DNA of 64,000 nucleotides from Desulfoluna sp. (GCF_030145185.1 NZ_JAQYWB010000018.1:23813-87812); one strand, 5' to 3'; shown: positions 42,350 to 51,400, counted from the stretch's first letter. Notes: generated from the letters alone by a model not told the origin. Translations and numbers: made by a program.

Positions 42350-43537
42350 TTATTGCTCCATGTCGGTTTTTGGGGAGGGCGTCGAAAGAACCAGCCCCAG
42401 AACGCTTTTTCTGTCAGCAACCACCAGGTCCTCCGGTACCCTCTGCCCATTGGTAATGAGCGATAAAGGGAGCCGGGATTCGGACATGGTATCAAAAATA
42501 GATGCGGCACGCCTTGTCTCATCCACTTTGGTAAAGACAAGGGTTTCCGGATGAAGAACCGAAAACCGCTCCACCACCTCCCGGGCATCCAGTCGCCCTG
42601 TAACGGCACTCACCACCAGGTGCACCGACAGGGGCACGCCACTGCCCAGGATATTTTCCAGTTCCTCCATGCGGGGGGCATCCAGATGACTCTGCCCAGC
42701 CGTGTCCACCAGAATCACCTCACAGCGTTCCAGCTTGGTCAAGGCCGAGGCCAGATCCTCCCGACTGAACGCCGGAAGAAACGGAATTCCCATAATAGAG
42801 GCATATGTCTTGAGTTGATCGATGGCTCCAATCCGATAGCTGTCCACAGAGATCAGTCCCACCGATCTGCCCTGGTTTAAAAACAGCTCCGCCGCCAGCT
42901 TGGCGATGGTCGTGGTCTTACCCGACCCCGTAGACCCCACAAAGGCGGCCACCTGGCGCCCTGGCCTTCCTTTCCCGGAAAGACCAAAGGGATCGGCCAC
43001 ATTGACCTGCTCCACAAGAAGCGAGAGCACTTCTCTCCCGATTCTGCCGGGAGACCCATCCTCCATGGCGGCCTGTGCGGCCAGTCTCTCTTCGGCCCGA
43101 GCCACCACCTGACGTGCCCGTGCCTCCGAAACACCCGCGCGAAGCAGGGTCGTAAAGATGCTGTGGGTCTCAGGATTACGAAGAATCTGACGTTCCTCTT
43201 CGCTCTGCTGAGAGATGAGCATCAAGTCCTTGAGGGCCGCCAGTTCCGATTGAACAGCAGCCCACCCCTTCGGGTCGGGAACCTCTTCGGTTATATCCCC
43301 TCCCGAAAGAGAGTCAAGTCTGCTTTTTTTCGAGCGAATTCTCTCGCCCGACGGATCCGCGGAAGAATGAGGTGGGGGTTTTTCAGCGTCCACCTCAAAA
43401 ATATCTCGTCCATACGGGTTATTGACCCCCATGGGGATGCGCCGGGTGGAAAGGATAATGGCATCGTCTCCGATGCTCTCCTTCACCTTGGCTACAGCCG
43501 CCTGCATGCTGCCTGCTGTAAAGGTTTTAACGGCCAT
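42350..43537 (-). CDS. flhF: Flagellar SRP-like GTPase FlhF
   Basis: A 395-residue SRP-family GTPase. The N-terminal 120 residues (VKTFTAGSMQAAVAKVKESIGDDAIILSTR) are the basic B domain; the NG domain has G1 AFVGSTGSGKTTTIAKLAAE near 200, G2/G3 GLISVDSYRIGAIDQLKTYA and VILVDTAGQSHLD, G4 VFTKVDE near 347. FlhF recruits the first flagellar parts to the cell pole in polar flagellates. Its start lies inside the 3' end of flhA (11-bp overlap), and flhG follows. Confidence 0.95.
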   Translation of the reverse strand: MAVKTFTAGSMQAAVAKVKESIGDDAIILSTRRIPMGVNNPYGRDIFEVDAEKPPPHSSADPSGERIRSKKSRLDSLSGGDITEEVPDPKGWAAVQSELAALKDLMLISQQSEEERQILRNPETHSIFTTLLRAGVSEARARQVVARAEERLAAQAAMEDGSPGRIGREVLSLLVEQVNVADPFGLSGKGRPGRQVAAFVGSTGSGKTTTIAKLAAELFLNQGRSVGLISVDSYRIGAIDQLKTYASIMGIPFLPAFSREDLASALTKLERCEVILVDTAGQSHLDAPRMEELENILGSGVPLSVHLVVSAVTGRLDAREVVERFSVLHPETLVFTKVDETRRAASIFDTMSESRLPLSLITNGQRVPEDLVVADRKSVLGLVLSTPSPKTDMEQ

Positions 43538-45650
43538 GAGCGGACTCCATCCCCTGGGTCAGAACCACCTTGCCCGTGGCCTTAATGTTCATGTTTCGAG
43601 AAATTTCACCATGGGACACCACCATCACAGAGGGGACCCAGGGTTCGATCAGGGCACGAACATGCCGTCTTAATACCGGAGAACAGAGAAGCACCGGCTG
43701 AACATTCAATCCCATATTGCGGTCCACTTCCTTTTGAATTGCCATAATGACTTTTTCTGACACCACCGGATCCAGGGCGAGCCAGGCTCCCCCTTCGGAA
43801 TTTTGAAGCGCTCCGCTGAGCTGATCCTCCACAGCCTGATCCAAAAGAATCACAGGCAAGGATCCATCCCCCTGCATATAGGCTGCGAGAAACCCCCGCG
43901 CAAGGCGCTGGCGCACATACTCGGTTAAAAGATCCGTATCCTTGCTCATGGGAGCGTAATCGGCCAGGGTCTCCACAATGGTGAGAAGATCCCGGATAGA
44001 GACACGCTCCCGAAGAAGATTCTGCAACACCTTCTGGACCATCCCCAGGGTCATCAGGGAGGGCAGCAGCTCCTCCACCGCCTTGGGGCTGGTCTTGGCC
44101 AGGTTGTCCAAAAGGGCCTGAACTTCCTGGCGTCCCAGGAGTTCATAGGCGTTGTTTCGAACCACCTCGGTGATATGCGTGGCGATCACCGTGGAGGTAT
44201 CCACCACCGTGTACCCGGCAAATTTGGCATCTTCCTCCCGCTCGATGGGAATCCAGATGGCAGGCAGATTAAAGGCGGGCTCCCGCGTGGGGATGCCGTC
44301 GATGGTCTGATTGACGTCGCCGGGATCCATGGCGAGCAGGTGGTTCACCATCATCTCGCCCGAGGCCATCTCCACCCCTCGGATCAGCATGCGATAGCCC
44401 GAGGGCTTCAGCTTCAAATTATCGCGAATATGAATGGGGGGCACCACAATCCCCATCTCGGTCGCGAACTGTCTTCGAATGGCTTTTATCCGGCCCAAGA
44501 GGCTGCCATCCTGATTTCGGTCCACCAGGGAGATCAAGCCGTAGCCCACCTCCAGCTCCATGCTGTCCATGGCCAGGAGGCTCTCCACATCATCGGCTCC
44601 GGACTCTGCCGGAGGCTCCTCCTCTTCATCCGAAAACATCTCCTCGTTCTGCCCTTCATTGCGGGGGCCAAACGCATACATCCCGCCCGCCATGGCCAGA
44701 CCAAGGATCATAAAGGGAAAGCCCGGAAGCCCGGGAACCAGCCCCAGGAGAAAAACAATCACCGCCCCGATATAAATAGGAAAGGCGCTGGAGAAAATGT
44801 GCTTGGCAAACTCCTCGCCCATGCGCCCTTCGGATCCGGATCGAGAGACCAGGATACCCGCCGAGGTGGAGATGACCAGCGAGGGGATCTGGCTGACCAG
44901 CCCGTCCCCTACAGTCAAAAGGGTATAGTTTCCTGCTGCCGTGGCTACGTCCATGTCGAGTTGCATCACACCGATGACGATGCCGCCGAGAATGTTGATC
45001 CCCGTGATGATGATGCCTGCCACGGCATCCCCCTTCACGAACTTGCTGGCACCATCCATGGCACCATGGAATTCTGCCTCGCGGGCGATCAGCTCCCGCC
45101 GCTTGCGGGCCTCCTCTTCATCAATGTTGCCCGCGTTGAGATCGGCGTCGATGGCCATCTGCTTACCCGGCATGGCGTCCAGGGTAAACCGGGCCGCCAC
45201 TTCGGCGATACGCCCGGAACCGGCCGTGATCACCTTAAAATTGACGAGGACCAAAATGACAAAGATCACCATCCCCACCACGTAGTTACCGCCCACCACA
45301 AAATTACCAAAGGCCTGAATCACCGAGCCTGCGGCTCCGGTGCCCTCATTGCCATGCAGAAGAATAAGCCGGGTGGAGGCGACGTTAAGGGCCAGCCGAA
45401 AAAGGGTCAGGATCAGAAGCAAGGGTGGAAACACTGCAAAGTCAACGGGCTTCACGGTGTAGATGGTGGTGATCAGGACAATAATCCCCATGGTGATATT
45501 AAGGGCCAGGAGCAAATCCAGAATCACGGCGGGCAGAGGAAGAATCATGGCGGTAAGGATCCCCATGACACCTACCACCACGGCAATCTCCGCCGTCTCC
45601 TTTTTTAAGGCCCCCAAAAGAGGGGGCGTGCTGCTTGTGCTACTTGCCAT
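43527..45650 (-). CDS. flhA: Flagellar export gate protein FlhA
   Basis: A 707-residue protein of the FHIPEP family. About eight membrane helices fill residues 20-320, with the FHIPEP-type loop GSGRIAEVAARFTLDAMPGKQMAIDADLNAG near 145-175; the cytoplasmic nonamer domain (about 350-707) holds GYGLISLVDRNQDGSLLGRIKAIRRQFATEMG. It uses proton motive force for flagellar type III export. An acidic linker (EEMFSDEEEEPPAESGADD) joins the two halves. It is 172 bp from flhB; that gap has no clear promoter. Confidence 0.97.
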   Translation of the reverse strand: MASSTSSTPPLLGALKKETAEIAVVVGVMGILTAMILPLPAVILDLLLALNITMGIIVLITTIYTVKPVDFAVFPPLLLILTLFRLALNVASTRLILLHGNEGTGAAGSVIQAFGNFVVGGNYVVGMVIFVILVLVNFKVITAGSGRIAEVAARFTLDAMPGKQMAIDADLNAGNIDEEEARKRRELIAREAEFHGAMDGASKFVKGDAVAGIIITGINILGGIVIGVMQLDMDVATAAGNYTLLTVGDGLVSQIPSLVISTSAGILVSRSGSEGRMGEEFAKHIFSSAFPIYIGAVIVFLLGLVPGLPGFPFMILGLAMAGGMYAFGPRNEGQNEEMFSDEEEEPPAESGADDVESLLAMDSMELEVGYGLISLVDRNQDGSLLGRIKAIRRQFATEMGIVVPPIHIRDNLKLKPSGYRMLIRGVEMASGEMMVNHLLAMDPGDVNQTIDGIPTREPAFNLPAIWIPIEREEDAKFAGYTVVDTSTVIATHITEVVRNNAYELLGRQEVQALLDNLAKTSPKAVEELLPSLMTLGMVQKVLQNLLRERVSIRDLLTIVETLADYAPMSKDTDLLTEYVRQRLARGFLAAYMQGDGSLPVILLDQAVEDQLSGALQNSEGGAWLALDPVVSEKVIMAIQKEVDRNMGLNVQPVLLCSPVLRRHVRALIEPWVPSVMVVSHGEISRNMNIKATGKVVLTQGMESAHGR

Positions 45651-45822
45651 TCGACTCTCAGTCCTGCTCTGATCCGATGTTATCGCTGCTGCGTCCGGTA
45701 TCCGTCGGTGTGCGTCATCATTTTGTCACCCTGCCCGACCGGCCAGCCTATTCTCTCCCCCCCGTTGTCGGATAAATGGGGGACAAAGCGGCACATCATG
45801 TGCTGAAAAATAGCTGTCTTTA

Positions 45823-46881
45823 TCAATTCTTAAGTCGAAACACATAGGCCAGCAGCTCTGCCACCGCCTGAAAGAGGTCATCGGGAATATCCCGGCCCAC
45901 CTCTACATTCTTATACAAATTCCGGGCCAACGGGCGATTTTCCACCAAAGGAACCCCATTTTCCCTGGCAAGCTCTCGAATCCGCTGGGCAATTTTTCCT
46001 GCCCCCTTGGCCACCACCCGGGGCGCGACCATCTCCCCCGGCTTGTAGGCAATCGCCACGGCCAGGCGCACCGGGTTGATCACCACCACATCCGCGTCGG
46101 GGACTTCATGCATCATGCGCTTTCTGGAGGCTTCGATCTGAAGGTTGCGGATACGGGACTTCACCAGGGGATCCCCCTCCATCTCCTTATGCTCCTCTTT
46201 CACCTCCTGGCGCGTCATCTTAAGTTTTTCCTCAAACCGCCATTTTTGAAAGACGAAGTCGGCAATAGCCACCGCCACCATGGGAAGGGTCGCGATCAGA
46301 AAGATTTTGAAGGCCACTCGTCCCATGTAGAGAAAAATCCGCAGGGCGGACTCGTCATACAAAAGAGGAATGCGGAGGAGCTCCCCCTTGATAACCCGCC
46401 AGGTGATATAAATGATAATGGAAAGTTTGAGCAGGCTCTTGACGAGCTCTCCCACGGCATGGAGGGAAAACTTATTCTGAAAGCCTTTGATGGGGTTGAT
46501 ACGCTCGAGTTTAGGCGCCACCGCGTTGGGGGAGATAACAAACCCCACCATAATCACATTGGCAAAGAGCCCCAGCAAAAACACCGCCAGCAGCACCGGG
46601 GCCATCACCAGGAGAAAAAAGCTTCCAGACTGAAAACAGACATCCACCATCGCCTTGAGTGTCAATTGAGGCACCGTGTCAAACTGAAAACTTCCACGAA
46701 AGAGGCGCTCAAAATGGCCGGAAATAAACCCTGCGGTCATCCAAAGCGTGGTGATGGCGCCCATAAGCACAATCACCGAGGGCATCTCCGCGCTGCGAGC
46801 GACGTCCCCATCTTCGCGAGCCTTCTCCCGCTTTTTCGGGGTGGCCGGCTCCGTCTTCTCCTGCATGGAATCTTCAGCCAC
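45823..46881 (-). CDS. flhB: Flagellar export switch protein FlhB with NPVR instead of NPTH
   Basis: A 352-residue protein with the FlhB N-terminus (EKTEPATPKKREKAREDGDVARSAE), four membrane helices (about 30-210) and the cytoplasmic cleavage domain. The domain normally cuts itself between Asn and Pro of NPTH to switch from hook to filament export. Here the segment is DADVVVINPVRLAVAIAYKPGEMVAP: Asn-Pro is kept but Thr-His is Val-Arg. The rest (VPLVENRPLARNLYKNVEVGRDIPDDLFQAVAELLAYVF) is normal. The start GTG 46881 has a G-rich site and overlaps the fliR end by 8 bp. Confidence 0.94.
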   Translation of the reverse strand: MAEDSMQEKTEPATPKKREKAREDGDVARSAEMPSVIVLMGAITTLWMTAGFISGHFERLFRGSFQFDTVPQLTLKAMVDVCFQSGSFFLLVMAPVLLAVFLLGLFANVIMVGFVISPNAVAPKLERINPIKGFQNKFSLHAVGELVKSLLKLSIIIYITWRVIKGELLRIPLLYDESALRIFLYMGRVAFKIFLIATLPMVAVAIADFVFQKWRFEEKLKMTRQEVKEEHKEMEGDPLVKSRIRNLQIEASRKRMMHEVPDADVVVINPVRLAVAIAYKPGEMVAPRVVAKGAGKIAQRIRELARENGVPLVENRPLARNLYKNVEVGRDIPDDLFQAVAELLAYVFRLKN

Positions 46882-47665
46882 CCGTTCCCCCCATCATCTG
46901 CATCATGTGGGTGAGAAGCGCGGAATATTCTGCGGCGAAGCGCCCCACCATGATGTAAATCACCTGAAGGGTCAACCCAAACAGGGCGAGTCCCACGGCG
47001 ATCTTCACGGGAAAAGCCAGCACCAGAACGTTCATCTGAGGGACAAAACGGGCACACATCCCAAAGGCGCAACTCGTAAAAAACAGAGCAACCATGGGGG
47101 GGGCCGCCATGCGGATGCCTAAGGTAAACATGGCCGAGATGAGGGTTTCCATGGTTTTCCAGAGACTTTCAGTTAAAAAAAGCCCCCCCGGTTTCACCAG
47201 ATAAAAACTGTCTGCAAGGGCAGTCAGGATCACATGGTGCCCGTCGAACGCCAGAAAAAGCAAGGTCGCCACAAGGTAGCCCACCTGGCTCATGATGGTC
47301 ATAGGCGCACCCGACTGGGGATCGATGGTGCTGATCATGGAAAAGCCCATCTGAAAACTGATGATACCGCCCGCCAGCTGAACCGCCGCAAAAAAAAGCC
47401 GGGCCGAGAGCGCCAGACTGATCCCCAACACCAGCTCCGCCCCTGCATAAATAAATAGGGAGACCGTCCCCGGCGGGAACACCGGGTTGGTTTTTGCTGC
47501 CACAGGCCAGAGGGTAAAGGCGAGCACCAGAGACAGGGCTGTCTTTACCCTCACAGGGACCACGGGACTGCCGAAGAAAGGAAAGAGGAAGAGAAGGGTG
47601 CTGACCCTTAGAAGCACAAGAACAAAGATGCGGAACTCTGCGGTGGGTATATTAAGGATTTCCAT
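46874..47665 (-). CDS. fliR: Flagellar export gate protein FliR
   Basis: A 263-residue inner-membrane protein with about six to eight hydrophobic segments, starting MEILNIPTAEFRIFVLVLLRVSTLLFLFPFFG. The blocks VRVKTALSLVLAFTLWP and FGMCARFVPQMNVLVLAFPVKIAVGLALF are FliR/SpaR signatures. FliP, FliQ and FliR build the export channel of the basal body. ATG 47665 lies 4 bp after the fliQ stop; the frame opens 11 codons earlier inside fliQ. Confidence 0.95.
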   Translation of the reverse strand: MEILNIPTAEFRIFVLVLLRVSTLLFLFPFFGSPVVPVRVKTALSLVLAFTLWPVAAKTNPVFPPGTVSLFIYAGAELVLGISLALSARLFFAAVQLAGGIISFQMGFSMISTIDPQSGAPMTIMSQVGYLVATLLFLAFDGHHVILTALADSFYLVKPGGLFLTESLWKTMETLISAMFTLGIRMAAPPMVALFFTSCAFGMCARFVPQMNVLVLAFPVKIAVGLALFGLTLQVIYIMVGRFAAEYSALLTHMMQMMGGTGG

Positions 47666-47669
47666 GACC

Positions 47670-47939
47670 CTACCGAATGTACATGGGGATGTTTTCAATC
47701 ACCCGAATGGTAAAGCTGGTGATCTTTTCCAGCATCCAGGGCATGAAAAAAAGGAACCCCAGGAGCACGGCCACAAGCTTCGGCACAAAACTCAAGGTCA
47801 TCTCCTGGATGGAGGTGACCGCCTGGAAAATGGAGATCAGAAGCCCCACGATAAGGCCCAGCAACAGCATAGGCGCGGACAAAAGCAACGTCAGGATGAT
47901 GCTCTCCTTGGCAAAGGTCACCACAAATTCTGGGGTCAT
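47670..47939 (-). CDS. fliQ: Flagellar export gate protein FliQ
   Basis: An 89-residue protein with two membrane helices: TPEFVVTFAKESIILTLLLSAPMLLLGLIVGLLISIFQAVTSIQE, then LSFVPKLVAVLLGFLFFMPWMLEKITSF. Length and sequence are standard for FliQ. ATG 47939 with an upstream GGAGCGGTGAT; seven further codons upstream are possible but unlikely. It is separated from fliP by about 125 bp that carry an imperfect inverted repeat (47979-48063), which breaks the otherwise tight spacing of the fliO-P-Q-R run. Confidence 0.95.
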   Translation of the reverse strand: MTPEFVVTFAKESIILTLLLSAPMLLLGLIVGLLISIFQAVTSIQEMTLSFVPKLVAVLLGFLFFMPWMLEKITSFTIRVIENIPMYIR

Positions 47940-47978
47940 ATCACCGCTCCTCGTTTCCATTATCGTCTCAAAATAAGC

Positions 47979-48063
47979 CTTAACCCGGACATTTCATAAA
48001 AAACGATCAAACCATATCAATAAAATGTCATTACAGACAGTTAGTGTGAAATACCCGGGTTAG
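47979..48063. repeat. Imperfect inverted repeat between fliP and fliQ
   Basis: Left arm CTTAACCCGGACATTTCAT (47979-47997); right arm TGTGAAATACCCGGGTTAG (48045-48063), complementary with about four mismatches. The arm sequence also appears once before the TetR gene (23778-23796). The unit looks like a small inserted element. Confidence 0.6.
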
Positions 48064-48064
48064 C

Positions 48065-48850
48065 CTACATCACAAAACTTTTCACAAGAGATCCCACAAT
48101 CAGATTCCAGCCATCCACGAGCACAAAGAGCATCAGTTTAAAAGGGAGTGAAATCATCACCGGAGGCAGCATCATCATGCCCATGGAGAGAAGCACACTG
48201 GCCACCACCATATCCAGAATGATAAAAGGGATATAGATAAGGAAGCCAATAATAAAAGCCGTTTGAAGTTCACTGATGATAAAGGCGGGGACCAGGGTTG
48301 TCAGGGGCAGGGCCTCGTGGTTCTCCGGCCGCTTTTCCCTGGAAATCTTGACAAAAAGGGCGATATCCTTTTCCCGGGTGTTGGCCAGCATAAACTTCTT
48401 CACCGGCTTTTCGACCTCACGGACCATCTCGACAAAGGGTATTTTCTCTTCAAGATAGGGATTGAGCCCCTTCGTGTAGGCTTCCTGCCACACCGGCTTC
48501 ATGATGAAGAAGGTAATAAACAACGCCAGCCCCACCAGCACCTGGTTGGGGGGGGCCGACTGGGTGGCCAGGGCCTGACGAAGAAAATGAAAGACCACCA
48601 GCACGCGGGTAAAGGAGGTCATGAGAATCAGGATGGTCGGCGCCAGGGACAGCACGGTGAGAAGCGCCAAGACCTGGAGGGCGACCCCCACCTCAGCCGG
48701 AGAATTCGCCTGCCCCACCCCGATTTGAAGAGAGGGAATGGGAAACTCGGCAAAACCCGTGCGGGGCATCACCAGAAAAAAAAAGGCCGCCAGCGCCCCC
48801 CCCTTGCAAACCCGAAAAAAAAGGCCCTTCAGGTCATGATCAGCCTTCAT
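48065..48850 (-). CDS. fliP: Flagellar export gate protein FliP
   Basis: A 261-residue protein starting MKADHDLKGLFFRVCKGGAL with a cleavable-looking signal (AFFFLVMPRTGFA). Signatures: LTVLSLAPTILILMTSFTRVLVVFHFLRQALATQSAPPNQVLVGLALFITFF near 65-115 and FIISELQTAFIIGFLIYIPFIILDMVVASVLLSMGMMMLPPVMISLPFKLMLFVLVDGW near 190-250. It forms the core of the export channel with FliQ and FliR. ATG 48850 follows AAGGAG and overlaps the fliO end by 11 bp; a frame open to 48961 is only fliO shadow. Confidence 0.96.
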   Translation of the reverse strand: MKADHDLKGLFFRVCKGGALAAFFFLVMPRTGFAEFPIPSLQIGVGQANSPAEVGVALQVLALLTVLSLAPTILILMTSFTRVLVVFHFLRQALATQSAPPNQVLVGLALFITFFIMKPVWQEAYTKGLNPYLEEKIPFVEMVREVEKPVKKFMLANTREKDIALFVKISREKRPENHEALPLTTLVPAFIISELQTAFIIGFLIYIPFIILDMVVASVLLSMGMMMLPPVMISLPFKLMLFVLVDGWNLIVGSLVKSFVM

Positions 48851-49241
48851 GTGTGCTCTCCTTGCCCGGGGTCTTCGCCTCTGCCAGGCGGCGCCTGAAA
48901 AGGGTCTCAAAAAAAGACGGGGGAGTCGCTGACTCCTCCGGGATCTCTTCGACGTCTCCAAAGGTATGAAGCGTCTGAATCCCAGAGGGGGTCACCCCCA
49001 GAAGAAGACGGACCCCTTCCACGTCCACAAGCATAATCCGCTCCTTGGGTCCCAGGTGATAGGTCCCACGAACCGTCACAGATCCCTGACCGGCAAACTG
49101 CCGCATGCCGCTGACGCGTTTAAGCAGAAAGACACACCCCAGGAGCACGACAAGCACCACCAGGAGCATCCCCCCACTTTTCAGCACCAGCGCCCCCACA
49201 TCGGGGATCACAGACAAATGTTCTACGGCACCCGCATCCAC
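48840..49241 (-). CDS. fliO: Flagellar biosynthesis protein FliO
   Basis: A ~133-residue protein: one membrane helix (LKSGGMLLVVLVVLLGCVFLLKRV) near residues 20-43 and a small cytoplasmic FliO domain with GSVTVRGTYHLGPKERIMLVDVEGVRLLLGVTPSGIQTLHTF, then a variable tail. FliO is a membrane scaffold for FliP assembly. GTG 49241 has AGGAG at 7 nt; GTG 49247 is an alternative. It sits between fliN (13 bp away) and fliP (overlap). Confidence 0.88.
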   Translation of the reverse strand: MDAGAVEHLSVIPDVGALVLKSGGMLLVVLVVLLGCVFLLKRVSGMRQFAGQGSVTVRGTYHLGPKERIMLVDVEGVRLLLGVTPSGIQTLHTFGDVEEIPEESATPPSFFETLFRRRLAEAKTPGKESTHEG

Positions 49242-49254
49242 GGCCACTCTCCTG

Positions 49255-49569
49255 TTACGACCTTAAGGTGCGCACGCGCTCCATGGGGGTGATGATATCG
49301 GTGAGGCGTACCCCAAACTTTTCATTGACCACCACCACTTCACCTCGAGCCACAAGCTTACGGTTGATATAAATTTCAAGGGGCTCCCCGGCCAGCTTAT
49401 CCAACTCCACAATGGAGCCCTGACCCAGCTGAAGCAAATCGTTCACCAGCATTTTACGCCGCCCCAACTCGACGGAGAGTTCCAGGGGAATATCGAGGAT
49501 AAAATCCAAATCCTGTGCCTCGGCACCGGACCCGTCCAGTTCGTCCTCATTGCCTTTTTTTTCTTCCAT
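49255..49569 (-). CDS. fliN: Flagellar motor switch protein FliN
   Basis: A 104-residue C-ring protein: a short acidic N-terminus (EEKKGNEDELDGSG) and the SpoA domain FILDIPLELSVELGRRKMLVNDLLQLGQGSIVELDKLAGEPLEIYINRKLVARGEVVVVNEKFGVRLTDII. It joins FliM at the base of the motor, helping export and direction switching. It lacks the SQEEID-type motif found on some FliN/FliY N-termini. ATG 49569 is preceded by GGGGGG at 7 nt; fliM ends 15 bp upstream. Confidence 0.95.
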   Translation of the reverse strand: MEEKKGNEDELDGSGAEAQDLDFILDIPLELSVELGRRKMLVNDLLQLGQGSIVELDKLAGEPLEIYINRKLVARGEVVVVNEKFGVRLTDIITPMERVRTLRS

Positions 49570-49584
49570 AGTCACCCCCCTTTG

Positions 49585-50565
49585 CTATCGGGTATAGAGT
49601 TTCTCTTCAACACGAAAGGCCTGGAACCCGCGCTGAGTTCCGGCATACCCTTTCAATTTTTTCACGCCTCCCACCATGGCAAGGAGGGTCTCTGACGCAT
49701 CCTGTTCCAACTCGATCACTTCCCCGACCTTTAGCCCGATCAGGCGTTCACCGGTAATTTCCGTCTTGCCCAGGCTCACCTTCAGATCCACCTCAGAGTC
49801 AAAAATAATCTCTTTAAGACGCGTCTGCCAGGTATAGTCCACGTCCTCGGTTTCTGCCTGGAACCCTGCGGCGAGTTTGCTTCGAATGGGCTCGATCATG
49901 GCATACGGGATGCAAACGATCAGGGTACCGGCGGACTGCTCCAACTCCACCTCGAACCGAGACACAATCACAAGGTCCGTGGGCATGACGATGGCAGCAA
50001 ACTGCGGGTTCACTTCAGAACGGACCATGGAAGGATGCACCTGCTCAACCGGCATCCATGCCGTCTCAAAATCTTTGAGACAGGCTTCCACCACTTTCAG
50101 AATCATGGCCTGTTCGATACTGGTGAACTCCCGGCCTTCGATGCGGGCCGTGGAGTTGCCTTTCCCGCCAAAGAACTGATCGATGAGATTGAAAACCAGC
50201 TGGCTCTCCATAACAAAAAGAGCATGTCCTCTCAAGGGCTCCAGACGAAACACATGAAGGCTGGTTGGGACCGGCAGACTCCGGCCGAATTCGGCAAATT
50301 TCAAAATATCATGGGACTCTGCGGCGATGTCCACGTTGGTGTGAAGCAGGGCCGACAGGCTGGTACGGATCTCCCTGGCAAACCGGTCATTTAAGACCTC
50401 GAAGGTAGGCATGCGGCCACGGATTACCTGGTCCTGACTGGTAAAATCATAGGCGGCCACCCCGTCGGGGCCGGGCTGACCGGCCTCGTTTTCCGATTCA
50501 ACTTTTCCGGAACTCAAACCGGATAAGAGGCTGTCCACCTCTTCCTGTGACAGAATATCGCTCAT
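49585..50565 (-). CDS. fliM: Flagellar motor switch protein FliM
   Basis: A 326-residue protein. The N-terminal CheY-P-binding motif SDILSQEEVDSLLSGL is at residues 2-17; the middle CheC-like domain has LNDRFAREIRTSLSALLHTNVD and HVFRLEPLRGHALFVMESQLVFNLIDQFFGGKG near 105-145; the C-terminal SpoA domain covers about 240-326 (SLGKTEITGERLIGLKVGEVI). It builds the C-ring with FliG and FliN. ATG 50565 with AGGTGG upstream. It begins 7 bp after fliL. Confidence 0.97.
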   Translation of the reverse strand: MSDILSQEEVDSLLSGLSSGKVESENEAGQPGPDGVAAYDFTSQDQVIRGRMPTFEVLNDRFAREIRTSLSALLHTNVDIAAESHDILKFAEFGRSLPVPTSLHVFRLEPLRGHALFVMESQLVFNLIDQFFGGKGNSTARIEGREFTSIEQAMILKVVEACLKDFETAWMPVEQVHPSMVRSEVNPQFAAIVMPTDLVIVSRFEVELEQSAGTLIVCIPYAMIEPIRSKLAAGFQAETEDVDYTWQTRLKEIIFDSEVDLKVSLGKTEITGERLIGLKVGEVIELEQDASETLLAMVGGVKKLKGYAGTQRGFQAFRVEEKLYTR

Positions 50566-50571
50566 GGCCAC

Positions 50572-51039
50572 CTACAAAATAAAAAATTCAGTAACAAAGA
50601 CACCCTTTACACCCCCCCCCGCCAGGAGACCATTCACCAGACGAAGGGTTTCATACTTGAGACGCACCTTGCTGCCGATGCGCTCCATCTCCTCGACGGA
50701 ACGACCGGAAAGGGAAAGAGCCAGGGCTTCTAAGATCTCCTCTCTGCGAATCTCCAATTCCCCTTTCAAGGTCTCAGAGTCGAGGACAAAGCTGAAGCTG
50801 AGCCTTAAGGTGCGGTCCCCCATACGCCCGGAGAGTGGAACGTTCACCCCCGCCAGGGGCCATAGCGCCTGAAAAGAGGCCTTGTGCAGAGGAGGCGAAG
50901 CCTCCACCACGGCGTCTTCCACCTCATCGCCGGGCTGACTGTAAAAAAGCCACGCAGCACCGGCGCCCGCCAAGGCCAAGACCAGGATCCCAATCAGGAT
51001 GATCAACCGCTTCTTTTTGTTTTTTAAAAACCCAGGCAT
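50572..51039 (-). CDS. fliL: Flagellar basal-body protein FliL
   Basis: A 155-residue protein: positively charged start (KNKKKR), one membrane helix LIILIGILVLALAGAGAAWLFY near 11-32, then a periplasmic FliL domain (FQALWPLAGVNVPLSGRMGDRTLRLSFSFVLDSETLKGELEIRREEILEAL). FliL surrounds the stator units and affects torque. It is the first gene of the long fliL-to-fliA unit, with a sigma-54 promoter ~125 bp upstream. Start ATG 51039 has a weak site. Confidence 0.88.
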   Translation of the reverse strand: MPGFLKNKKKRLIILIGILVLALAGAGAAWLFYSQPGDEVEDAVVEASPPLHKASFQALWPLAGVNVPLSGRMGDRTLRLSFSFVLDSETLKGELEIRREEILEALALSLSGRSVEEMERIGSKVRLKYETLRLVNGLLAGGGVKGVFVTEFFIL

Positions 51040-51162
51040 GATTTGTTCTCAACCCCAATTGTGGCCTGTCCTTATTCGGGCAACCCCGTTTCGGCCCCCC
51101 CCGTCAGACACCGGATCGTCGATCGCTCATGGCGCTCAGACGCACGTGACTCCAAACTTAAA

Positions 51163-51177
51163 GCAACCCCCGTGCCA
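51163..51177 (-). promoter_or_regulatory. Sigma-54 promoter of the fliL-fliM-fliN... operon
   Basis: Minus strand TGGCACGGGGGTTGC, an exact match to TGGCACG-N4-TTGC (-24 GG, -12 GC). Transcription would start near 51151, about 110 nt before fliL. The 18-bp inverted repeat ACTCTTTT-AA-AAAAGAGT (51208-51225) lies just upstream. The rest of the 51040-51400 gap shows no gene. Confidence 0.88.
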
Positions 51178-51400
51178 ACACCTATGACCCGATGCCCTTG
51201 CCGTGACACTCTTTTAAAAAAGAGTTTCATTCCAGAGGCTTGATATTTTTGACACCCAGGCCACAGCCTTTCACAAAAGACGCCCTCTTCCATGCATCCG
51301 CAGAGTCGTCAAAAACATGACACCCGGCAGGGAGGAAATCAGACAACCTCCCCCTATGGCATACATCCACACAGGGCACCAGCACTTTCCCCCCCAGAAA

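Noticed and set aside
44175..45608. A 477-codon open frame on the plus strand
   Set aside because: Fully antisense to flhA, His/Gly-rich composition typical of a GC-rich antisense frame, no ribosome binding site.
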